Assembly: GCF_041860085.1 (NCBI RefSeq)
Contig: NZ_CP124747.1
Coordinates: 930,001-994,000, forward strand
Reading direction: 5' to 3'
Source of the DNA: Schlesneria sp. DSM 10557
GTDB lineage: Bacteria; Planctomycetota; Planctomycetia; Planctomycetales; Planctomycetaceae
DNA length: 64,000 bases
The stretch's first letter is position 1. Each line of letters starts with the position of its first letter. Shown piece after piece: positions 30,083 through 38,476 of this stretch. A model generated the notes under the pieces. That model searched no databases and was not told the origin of the DNA. It saw only the letters and a list, made by a program, of their open reading frames with translations. The position numbers were made by a program, and so were the translations under genes.

Positions 30083-30637
30083 ATGAAGAAGTGTTTCGCA
30101 ACGTTTGCAGCCGTGCTTGTCGCCACTGCCAGCTTCGCCATGGCCGCAGAAATCCAGTCAGGTCTTGAAAAGGGGAAGGGCGTTCCCGCATTCAACGTCA
30201 AAGACGTGACCGGGCCAAACAAAGACGGTGATGAACTCTGCTATCGCTGCCGCTACGGAAACCAGCCAGTTGTCAGCATCTTCGCAAAAGAAATGACCGA
30301 AGAAGTTGCCAAGCTGTCGAAGGAACTCGACAACGTCGTCGCCAAGAACCGTGACCAGAAGATGGCCGGTTTTGTCGTGCTGATGTCTGAAAATCCAGAA
30401 AAGGCCGCTGCCAGCCTCACCGCGGCTGCTGAAAAGCACAAAATCAGCCAGATGCCACTGACCACCTTCAAGGGAACCAAAGGTCCAGACGGCTACAAGA
30501 TCAACACCAAAGCCGACGTCACCGTCATGATGTGGGTCGATGGTAAGGTCAAGGTCAGCCAGGGCCTGAACGCTTCCGACCTCAACAACGAAACCATCGC
30601 CAAGCTGGTCAGCGAAACCAAGACCATCCTCGAGTAG
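30083..30637 (+). CDS. Exported thioredoxin-fold protein
   Basis: A 184-residue exported protein. GGAGGA lies seven bases before the ATG at 30083, and a signal peptide (MKKCFATFAAVLVATASFAMAA) follows. The mature part begins like a thioredoxin/peroxiredoxin fold (VPAFNVKDVTGPNKDGDELCYRCRYGNQPVVSIFAKEM). The pair CYRC sits where a CxxC redox motif is expected, although the order relative to the beta strand is unusual. A C-terminal VTVMMWVDGKVKVSQGL strand fits the fold. Probable periplasmic thiol or redox protein with unknown partner. A T-run terminator follows directly, so it is monocistronic. Confidence 0.65.
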   Translation: MKKCFATFAAVLVATASFAMAAEIQSGLEKGKGVPAFNVKDVTGPNKDGDELCYRCRYGNQPVVSIFAKEMTEEVAKLSKELDNVVAKNRDQKMAGFVVLMSENPEKAAASLTAAAEKHKISQMPLTTFKGTKGPDGYKINTKADVTVMMWVDGKVKVSQGLNASDLNNETIAKLVSETKTILE

Positions 30638-30675
30638 TCTCAAGAGCCTGCCTCGTGATTCGATGAACTACAAAG

Positions 30676-30709
30676 CACCCCATGTCCCCTCGGCATGGGG
30701 TGTTTTTTT
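30676..30709 (+). terminator. Rho-independent terminator
   Basis: A perfect 9-bp stem (CACCCCATG/CATGGGGTG) with a 9-base loop is followed by seven T residues, 38 bases after the stop of the thioredoxin-fold gene. Confidence 0.9.
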
Positions 30710-30882
30710 ACGCGCTGTGCGCCCGGTGCGCCAGCATCAAATGGACCCAACTCTCGGGGAAATGATGTCGCTCTTTGCGGTTGGGCACCAGCCTCTTTGC
30801 TGTACCTTTAGTCCGAATCGTTGCTTGCTTGCTTGCGGCCGCTGGTCGCGGAAATGATCGTGGCGGACATGAGTCGAAAGAC

Positions 30883-31050
30883 AACTGCGTCATCCACGTA
30901 CGGATTGTGGCAGCGAGTAAACAGATCGCAAGCCTGAGCGGACACACGGGTCTGGTGCGAGATTTGGCGTTGACGCCAGATTCGGGTTGGTTGCTGTCGG
31001 CTGGCTGGGACAATACGGTTCGGTCCTGGAATCTCGCTGCATTGACGTGA
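30883..31050 (+). pseudogene. WD40-repeat gene remnant
   Basis: An open stretch of about 55 codons ending in TGA at 31048-31050 encodes one recognisable WD40 unit: KQIASLSGHTGLVRDLALTP, then a stretch reading WLLSAGWDNTVRSWNL, with the GH and WD-like dipeptides in place. It is preceded by a degenerate second unit (NCVIHVRIVAASKQ where DNTVRLWDxATGKQ would be usual). There is no start or signal upstream, and the frame before it is unlike protein. Full planctomycete WD40 proteins carry many such repeats, so this is best read as the 3' end of a decayed gene. Confidence 0.5.
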
Positions 31051-31354
31051 GGCCGCGGATGCCAAAGCGTGGCACTCGCCGGGTCGGCACTACAATTCTT
31101 TCAGACCTCACGTTCCATATTGCCGGTCTGCAAGTGAACGTCGTGGTTCAATCGACTTGCTCAACTTGGTCAGTGCGGGCTGCGTTTTCCTGCATGCAGA
31201 GTCGACGAAGCTTCCAGTAGATTTGAGCCTGACTCATGCCTGACAAGAAGTTGACTCTGATCGCCTGGCCGACGCATAGCACGCTCTCTCCTGCGGAATG
31301 CGCAAGGGTTGGAACAGTTAGCCTGCAGAAGGGTGTATTTCGCGGTCGGGAAAA
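31051..31354. other. Intergenic stretch, nothing recognised
   Basis: About 300 bases between the WD40 remnant and the stop of the hybrid kinase gene. No gene, hairpin terminator or repeat was seen. Confidence 0.45.
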
Positions 31355-34300
31355 CTAGGGATCGACTGCGATCAGCTTCATCAGCGAAGCAGGTTCGACC
31401 GGTTTGACGAGATGATAATCGAATCCGGCGTCAGAGCTTTTTTTCCGGTCGTTTTCCTGCCCCCAGCCCGTGAGAGCGATCAGAATCATGTCACGTCCCC
31501 AGGGCTCGGCTCGAATTCGTCGGGCAACGTCGTAGCCATTCACTTTCGGCATTCCGATATCGCAGACCACCACCCCCGGTCGAAATTCATCGGCCCCGGC
31601 GATCCCTGTTTCGCCGTCGTAACGAATCTGGACCTCGTTGTTCATGATTTCGAGAAACTTGCCGAGCGAGTTCGCGGAGTCTGCGTTGTCGTCGATAATC
31701 AGAATCCGGCGACTGTCTGACGGGACGGCGTGATCAACCGCTCCGTTATCCACATGAGGCGCGTCTGCGCTCGACGGAAGGGTGGGTAAACGGACCGAAA
31801 ATTCGCTCCCTTTGCCTTCTCCTTCGCTCTTCGCCTCGACCGAGCCGCCGTGCATCTCGATGAGTCCCTTCACCAGAGACAGTCCGATCCCCAGCCCCCC
31901 CGTCGATTTTTCGAGGGTCCGATCCACTTGGATAAACATCTCGAAGACTTTGGAGAGCATTTCCGGCGGGATGCCGATGCCGTCATCTGCGACAAAGATG
32001 ACCGCGGTGTCGTCATCGCAGACGAGCTGGAGACGAATGTGGCCGCCTCGCTGCGTGTACTTAGCGGAGTTGGTCAACAGGTTCGAGATGACCTGAGCCA
32101 GGCGAGTAAAGTCCCCTTCGACATACACCGGGGTTTCTGGAAGAGAGACAACCAGGTCCTGGCCCGCCTGCTCCACCACAGGTCGAGTGGTCTCCAGTGC
32201 AGCGTCGATCACGGAACGAAGTTCCAGTCGCTCCCGCCGGAGCTCTAGTTTTCCTCGCGTGACACGACTCACATCGAGCAAATCATCCACCAACCGGACC
32301 ATCTGCCCCAGTTGGCGTTCCATCATCATGCGAGCCTCGTCAACCGTCCCCGTCGCACCAGCAAGGCGAAGGATTTCCAAGCCGTTCCGAATCGGGGCGA
32401 GCGGGTTACGGAGCTCGTGGGCCAGCGTCGCCAGAAACTCGTCCTTTCGCCGGTCAGCTTCACGTAGCTGGCCCACCAGTCGCTCCCGCTCCTCTTCAAT
32501 CAATTTCCGAGCCGTGATGTCCGCAACCGTCCCATCAAAACTCACCAGCCGCTCAGGTCTCTCGCGATCATAATTGGCTTTTCCTTTAGCCAAGACCCAG
32601 CGCACCGCACCATCCGGGTTAACGACCCTGTATTCTTCATTGTAAAGTGCTCGATCTATGGAACTGGTGGCTGCCGACACCGCTTTTTGGACCCGTTCAC
32701 GGTCATCCGGATGAATGCGAAGGAAGGTCGCTTCGTAATCCATCGGTTCGGTTGAGCCCCCCACGATGACACGGAATCTCTCGTCTGTCGTAAAATTGCC
32801 TGTCACCAGGTCGCGATGCCACGCCCCCAACTCAGCCGCGTCGAGCGCCAAGCGTCGCTGCTCTTCACTTTGACGCAACGCCACTTCAGCGCGGACCTTC
32901 ACAACCGCGGTCCACGTCCGTTCAGCAGTTTCCTGGATGAGAGCGACTTCTTCCCGGGTCCAGTCTCGTCGTTCCGAAAAATGGACCGTTAACCCCGCCA
33001 CAAAACGGCCACTTTTGACCAGGGGAACGTCCACATGAGCGCGAACCTGGATCCCTGCGAAGGCCGCCCGCTCACTTGCTGACCGCCCGGGTTCGGTGGT
33101 TGCATCCGACTCGATATTCGTGCGGCCATCCAGCAACACTTTGTGAAGAGCCGGACCGAACGCCGAGACGTGATACCGTCCGGCCAGTGGACTTACACCG
33201 GATGTATAATCCTGCTCAATAATGTACTCATCATCGCGAATCTCAAAGTAAACGACTCGGTTCGCCTTCAGATATTCACCCAGCAGTCGGCTGGCCTTCA
33301 ACTGCACTTCCACCGGGTCTGACAGAGGTCGCAACGTATCCGCCAGACGAACGAGAAACGCCTGCTGCTCTTCCGCGCGTTTCCGCTCGGTCACATCCAT
33401 TGAAACGCCAAACAACCTCACACCTCCGTCGGGCTGGTCGAAGACGGTGTGTCCGCGTTCCTCAATCCAGATCGTCCGACCGTCGTCGGGGCGGATTAAG
33501 CGATAGCAGGTGAGGTAACCGGCTCGGGTTTCAATTGCCTGCTGGAAGGTGGCCTGGTACTGTCCGACATCGTCGGGATGCAGCAATGCCAGCCCCTGGT
33601 CAATGCCCCTTAAGCTTTCCCCTTCTGCTAGGCCGAAGACGTCCGCCGCATTCGCAGATACTCGAAGTTTTCCGTTACCGGGGGTCCACTCCCAGGCGAC
33701 CATTCGCGCCGCAGTCAAGGCGGTTCTCAATCGCTCTTCCGTGGATCGAATTGCCTTTTCCGCTTCCCGCCGCTCAGTCACGTCACGGGTCGTTCCTGCA
33801 ACAGCTTCCACTTCGCCGTCGGCCCCGAAGACCGGCACAAAGATGTATTCATAAAGTCGTCGTCCATTCGTTCCGGTGAAGGGGACCTCACCCCGGATCG
33901 CCTGTTTCGTGGCCCTGACTCGATCAATTTCCTGTTCATGCATCTCGGCATGCCACGGCTCATAACCGATCTCAAGAAATTTTTTGCCGATCGCCCCGTC
34001 CCGGCCTCGTCCCCACATTTTGATGAGAGAGTCGTTGGCGTAGAGAACCCTGTGATCCAGGCTGAAGACATAGACGAAGTCAGGCGTGTTGGACAAGACG
34101 GTGTCATAGAGTCGACGCTGACGATCCGATTCCGCAGCCATGCGAGCAATTTCCTGCTCTGCGCGAATCCGGTCGGAAATATCGATGATGAGCGACATCC
34201 CTTCGGACGGCGAGTCATCAAATCGCGTTCCGGCAATAATCAGGGGCACGCGAGTGCCATCTTTGCGGAAGTACTCCTTCTCGTAGGGCATGGCATGACC

Positions 34301-35356
34301 TTCCGTTCGGATGGTGCGGATGCCTTCCTCATTGCGAGAACGCCATTCACTCGGAGTCATATCGCGGAAGTTCAGACGCCCTGCGGAAATGTCGTCGCGG
34401 GTATAGCCGGTCATGTGGAGGAACGTGTCATTCGCGTCCAGGATCAGACTGCGGTCAAGATCCCAGCGGATCATACCGACCACGTTCGACTCGAAAACCC
34501 TTCGAAGTCGTGCCTCACTGGCGGCGACCGCCTGCTGTTGGGCTTTCTGATCGCTGATGTCGCGGAAAACAAGGATACAACCGACGATCTCTTTATCCCC
34601 GTGCCGGATCGGTGCCGCTCTGTCATCAATTGGTCGTTCTGCCCCATCTCGACTGATGAGAACAATGTCATCAGTCAACCCGATGACGATATCTTCGTTG
34701 ATCGCCTTCAATGCGGGGTTTTCGATCGGCTGGCGGCTTCGCTGGTGGACAACACGGAAGACATCTGTCAGTGGCAACCCCGTTGCCTCGCTGCTCTTCC
34801 ACCCCGTCAATGATTCGGCAACGGGGTTCAGGCTGATCACGTGCCCCAACTTGTCGGTGATGATGACGGCATCTCCGATACTGTTGAGCGTCGTCCCCAA
34901 CCGTTCCCGCTGTTCCGCTTCCAGCAGCGCGGTCCGGCGGAATTCGTTCGCCTGAATCCGCGCCTCGTCAATCAGCTTGGCGGTTCGACTCCGTTCAAGA
35001 CGGAGCGCATGTCCCATTGCCACCATCACTGCACCGATGAGGCAGAACAGAGTCAGCCCAACAATCGTGCCGATGTCCGACGTCAGCAGTGAATACCTCG
35101 GCGGTATGAAAAAATAAGATGCAGCGATGGCGCTGCCGAATATCGACAGCACCGCGGGGCGAGTTTTTCCGCACCAGGCGACAGTGGCCACAGCGCCGAA
35201 AAAGGTGATGAAGGGGTAGTCGTTACCAAGAGCCGGGTCCATGAACAGGCGCACAAGATTCGCGATCGCAACCGCGGCGATCGCGAATCCATAGTCAATC
35301 CATGTGGCTCGTTGGGCGGTGCTTGACGCGCAGTCGTCAGAGGTCGCAAAGGTCAT
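31355..35356 (-). CDS. Hybrid sensor histidine kinase (DUF4118, multiple PAS, GAF, REC)
   Basis: A 1333-residue hybrid histidine kinase. Order: a DUF4118-like membrane domain of about four helices (20-120, as in KdpD); PAS domains near 150-270, 285-395, 410-530 and 540-660; a GAF domain near 680-820; a fifth PAS near 830-945; HisKA with His980 in LAHELRNPLAP; an ATPase domain with NLLTNSAKYT, DDGIGIPPEM and GLGIGLSLVKGLIEMHGG; and a C-terminal receiver with its phospho-acceptor Asp near 1266 (VCDIGMPKVNGYD) and Lys in LVKPV. The receiver at the end suggests an internal relay or output to an Hpt protein. No response regulator gene is adjacent. The number of sensory modules suggests integration of several cytoplasmic signals. 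Confidence 0.9.
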   Translation of the reverse strand: MTFATSDDCASSTAQRATWIDYGFAIAAVAIANLVRLFMDPALGNDYPFITFFGAVATVAWCGKTRPAVLSIFGSAIAASYFFIPPRYSLLTSDIGTIVGLTLFCLIGAVMVAMGHALRLERSRTAKLIDEARIQANEFRRTALLEAEQRERLGTTLNSIGDAVIITDKLGHVISLNPVAESLTGWKSSEATGLPLTDVFRVVHQRSRQPIENPALKAINEDIVIGLTDDIVLISRDGAERPIDDRAAPIRHGDKEIVGCILVFRDISDQKAQQQAVAASEARLRRVFESNVVGMIRWDLDRSLILDANDTFLHMTGYTRDDISAGRLNFRDMTPSEWRSRNEEGIRTIRTEGHAMPYEKEYFRKDGTRVPLIIAGTRFDDSPSEGMSLIIDISDRIRAEQEIARMAAESDRQRRLYDTVLSNTPDFVYVFSLDHRVLYANDSLIKMWGRGRDGAIGKKFLEIGYEPWHAEMHEQEIDRVRATKQAIRGEVPFTGTNGRRLYEYIFVPVFGADGEVEAVAGTTRDVTERREAEKAIRSTEERLRTALTAARMVAWEWTPGNGKLRVSANAADVFGLAEGESLRGIDQGLALLHPDDVGQYQATFQQAIETRAGYLTCYRLIRPDDGRTIWIEERGHTVFDQPDGGVRLFGVSMDVTERKRAEEQQAFLVRLADTLRPLSDPVEVQLKASRLLGEYLKANRVVYFEIRDDEYIIEQDYTSGVSPLAGRYHVSAFGPALHKVLLDGRTNIESDATTEPGRSASERAAFAGIQVRAHVDVPLVKSGRFVAGLTVHFSERRDWTREEVALIQETAERTWTAVVKVRAEVALRQSEEQRRLALDAAELGAWHRDLVTGNFTTDERFRVIVGGSTEPMDYEATFLRIHPDDRERVQKAVSAATSSIDRALYNEEYRVVNPDGAVRWVLAKGKANYDRERPERLVSFDGTVADITARKLIEEERERLVGQLREADRRKDEFLATLAHELRNPLAPIRNGLEILRLAGATGTVDEARMMMERQLGQMVRLVDDLLDVSRVTRGKLELRRERLELRSVIDAALETTRPVVEQAGQDLVVSLPETPVYVEGDFTRLAQVISNLLTNSAKYTQRGGHIRLQLVCDDDTAVIFVADDGIGIPPEMLSKVFEMFIQVDRTLEKSTGGLGIGLSLVKGLIEMHGGSVEAKSEGEGKGSEFSVRLPTLPSSADAPHVDNGAVDHAVPSDSRRILIIDDNADSANSLGKFLEIMNNEVQIRYDGETGIAGADEFRPGVVVCDIGMPKVNGYDVARRIRAEPWGRDMILIALTGWGQENDRKKSSDAGFDYHLVKPVEPASLMKLIAVDP

Positions 35357-35936
35357 AAGTCGTCAGCCGAGACCTCAAAGTGACGTGGCCCGCCGGTAGA
35401 TGTCGCGATGCTGCAAATGCATTCTCTTCTTCCACCTTAACAGTGCAAGTCACCAGAGTACCGTCGCACATCTCGTGATCAAGACCTAACTTGATGCAAA
35501 AGACTGTAAGTCTTTGACGCAACCTTCAAGGGTTGTGAATTTTGGAATGCCCCGCCTCCCCCTTCGGCGTCTGACCGAGCCCAGGTTCGCCATCGACGGT
35601 TCTGCGACTCTCATTCGTGCTGTGGCAGGACGAGCATCGTTCCGACACCGTCGAGCCGATGCTGAACCTCGGGACATGGCGAACCATGCTCGACACGCGC
35701 GACAGATGGACCGTCCGACCGGCTTGCCATTAGTGGCGCCCCCCCGAGCTATTCGGATGAATTCTTTCATCTGATCCGAAGCAGGGAAGGGCAGTCACTT
35801 TACAATTGTTGCTCCTTGGTGATTTTGTGGAGCCCGTGGGTCCAATTCCGAGGGGATCTGTGGTCGAGAACGCGCGTGTCGCGATCATGATCGCACGATG
35901 AGGATACGGTATGTCGGAGAAGTAACTCCGCGGCGG
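35357..35936. other. Gap between the two kinase genes
   Basis: About 580 bases with no convincing gene. Short frames on both strands are Arg-rich and lack ribosome binding sites. It holds the upstream region of the hybrid kinase. Confidence 0.5.
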
Positions 35937-38081
35937 TTACCCGACGGTAGTTGGCTGAGCGATTCGTGTGCTTTCTTTGCCGACTGCCGCTTTTTCTGCG
36001 CGGAGTTGCTTCATTCGCAGGTTTCTCCTTGCAAGTTCTTTTTTCAGTTGGCGGCGCTGACCCATGCCGATGAGTACTGAAAGTATTGCGGCGGATAGAG
36101 CCACCCCGCCCGCGTATTTGAGCCCTCGTAATGCGGATTCCCTGACCGGGCCCACTATGTCTTCCTCGGGGACCATGACAACGGTAATGACGGGCAGACC
36201 CTCTGCAGGTTGGAAAAATTCCATCGCTGCGACATAAGGTTTGCGACCATACAGGAAGCTGAATGTTCGTGGCTCATCGGCCGTCAGGCTGCGAAGACCT
36301 CCCGGAAGAATGGATTCCAGGCTGCGCAAGGATGCTGACAGAAGTTCATCCGCCTTAACCGCACCTCTCTCGGGCGCGGCGAGTAGATTCCCGTCCCCAT
36401 CCAGCAGATAAGCTCTTCCCTGTTTGCCGATGCTCGTCCTGGCAAGAAAATTGGACAGGCTGACGAGGTGGTAGTCGGCTGTGAAGACGCCTCGCACTTC
36501 GTCTGTCTCCGGATCTCTGATCGCGAATGCCGACGTAATTCCAAGTCCCTCGTCTCCGAACCACTGATATGGCTTTGTCCAGACAGGTTGCTGCGATTCC
36601 GAGGCGAGTTGGTAGAAGGGTCGATTTCTTGGATCGTAGTTCCATTCGTCATTCCACCGCAGTCGCGCATGGTCGCCATCGGTAAACTCTTCACGGATGT
36701 GGCCCCCTGCATTGTCGAGCCAGGATCGCTGAATGACAGTTCGGCCGCTGGGGTGCCGCCACGCTCCCGTGAAACGCCCTTCCGCGTCACCGTAGGAGAG
36801 CCATGAGAGTTTTGTCTGGTATCGAAATCGCGCCGCAAGATGCGGAATCAAGGCCTCTTGATCATCAACGGGCAACAAGCCAGCATCGGCGAGCGACGAA
36901 CACTCTTGCAACAAGGGCAACGCCGGGTCCAGTAGCGAACGAACCTGCTGTGCCGTCGCCCAGGCAGTTCGTTCTGCGATATCATCCCACAGTGCCTGGA
37001 TCTCGCTGGAGCGATACCGGTAATACCCGAAAAGCAAAGCTGCAAAGAGTAGAAACGTCGCGGCAATTCCAACCAGCCGCGCGTGGGCGCGAATCCGCTT
37101 TACGATCCACCCGAGTTTGCCGAGTTTTCGTGCCCGGGTCGGCAATCCCGTTGAAACGCGCGTCAGATCATCAGCGAACTCCAGTGCAGTCTGGTAGCGG
37201 TTTGCAGGATTTTTTTCCATCGCCATCAGAATAACCGCGTTGAAATCCGAACTGACGGTCACGAAATCGTTGAGAGGCACCGGGGGTTCGGTCACCACGC
37301 GGATCAGCAGGTCTGTAATCGTGGCGGAAACGAACGGCCGGCGTCCCGTGGCCAGCATGTAGAGCGTCGCCCCTAACGCATAGACATCGCTGCGTGCGTC
37401 AACCGGTCCACGACGTGGATCAGCCTGCTCGGGAGCCATAAACGCGGGCGTCCCTTGGATCGACTGATCAGGGTTCGCGGATGGGGGACTCTCGCCGGAG
37501 ATGATGGTCGCTTCGTCAATCGAAGATTCCGTAGATTCTTTACTCGCTATCGGCGGGGAGTTCGCCTCTGGCTCACGCAAAGCCGGCCGAGGACTCGCAT
37601 TCAGATCTTTTGCGATCCCAAAGTCCAGCAAGTGTGGTTCGCCCGTCGGGTCGATGATGACGTTCGCCGGTTTGACATCACGATGCACAAGTCCCCGACT
37701 GTGCGCGTGATCGAGAGCCAACGCCAGTTGGCGGCCGAGCTCAATCAGTTCCGACTCTGTCAGCAATCCCCGGCGATTCAGCAGGGCATCCAGGGTTTCA
37801 CCCTGCACATACTCCATCGCAATGTAGGGGGTCCCATCAATAATGCCGGCGTCGAAAACCTGCACGATGTTGGGATGTTTGCCTAATTTCGCAACCGACT
37901 GACCTTCTTGAATGAATCGCTCTGCGGCATGCGGATCAGCAATTTTGACGCCGATCGTCTTCAGTGCGCACTCCCGTTGCAGACTGCGATGGACGGCCAG
38001 ATAAACCACGCCCATTGCGCCACGACCGAGTTCATGAGAAATGTCATAGGGGCCAAATTGTGATTTCATCGGCTCGATCAT
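35937..38081 (-). CDS. Receptor-like Ser/Thr protein kinase with extracytoplasmic Cache domain
   Basis: A 714-residue Ser/Thr kinase. The catalytic domain (about 10-300) shows GRGAMGVVYLA, catalytic Lys41, HRDVKPAN with Asp135, DFG with Asp153 and APEQADPR. Between DFG and GTPAF lies an extra Ser/Glu/Pro-rich insert of about 45 residues in the activation segment. A helix near 327-348 leads to an external region of about 280 residues with a dCache-like sensor (RNRPFYQLASESQQPVWTKPY and YLLDGDGNLLAAP). A second helix near 665-685 is followed by a basic tail. So the sensor lies outside and the kinase inside. Start ATG at 38079-38081; a second ATG twelve bases later is possible. Confidence 0.85.
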   Translation of the reverse strand: MIEPMKSQFGPYDISHELGRGAMGVVYLAVHRSLQRECALKTIGVKIADPHAAERFIQEGQSVAKLGKHPNIVQVFDAGIIDGTPYIAMEYVQGETLDALLNRRGLLTESELIELGRQLALALDHAHSRGLVHRDVKPANVIIDPTGEPHLLDFGIAKDLNASPRPALREPEANSPPIASKESTESSIDEATIISGESPPSANPDQSIQGTPAFMAPEQADPRRGPVDARSDVYALGATLYMLATGRRPFVSATITDLLIRVVTEPPVPLNDFVTVSSDFNAVILMAMEKNPANRYQTALEFADDLTRVSTGLPTRARKLGKLGWIVKRIRAHARLVGIAATFLLFAALLFGYYRYRSSEIQALWDDIAERTAWATAQQVRSLLDPALPLLQECSSLADAGLLPVDDQEALIPHLAARFRYQTKLSWLSYGDAEGRFTGAWRHPSGRTVIQRSWLDNAGGHIREEFTDGDHARLRWNDEWNYDPRNRPFYQLASESQQPVWTKPYQWFGDEGLGITSAFAIRDPETDEVRGVFTADYHLVSLSNFLARTSIGKQGRAYLLDGDGNLLAAPERGAVKADELLSASLRSLESILPGGLRSLTADEPRTFSFLYGRKPYVAAMEFFQPAEGLPVITVVMVPEEDIVGPVRESALRGLKYAGGVALSAAILSVLIGMGQRRQLKKELARRNLRMKQLRAEKAAVGKESTRIAQPTTVG

Positions 38082-38476
38082 ATCGCCGTATAGCCAGTCC
38101 CGACAGCAGGTGTCGCGTCGCCGGCCACTCGCTGGAACGGAACACAGAACATCATCCTACCTGTCTCAATGTTGTTACTGCATGGCCACTCTGATGCCCT
38201 GGACAGCCCTCTCTTGACTTAAGGCTCAGTAAACGGCGCGAGCGGAAGTCAACACAGACATTCGTCGCAACTAACAAACCGGAAGGGAACAACTGAGACA
38301 TCCATCGGCCAAAGTATTCGATGGGACGGACGTCTCGCGGTGCGAGGCGCGTTCAGCGGCGACAATTTTCGCTAACCGTGGCGGATGGATCTCATTCAGC
38401 GCGGCCAAGAGAGCATGGCGAATCTCCTGCGGAAGACGCCTGCTCTCGGCCACACGTGATGCCCGGGCATTGTCCT
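38082..38476. other. Gap between kinase and DUF1549/DUF1553 genes
   Basis: About 395 bases. A 60-codon minus-strand frame (38271-38453) has no ribosome binding site or family match. Nothing else was recognised. It presumably carries the kinase promoter. Confidence 0.45.
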
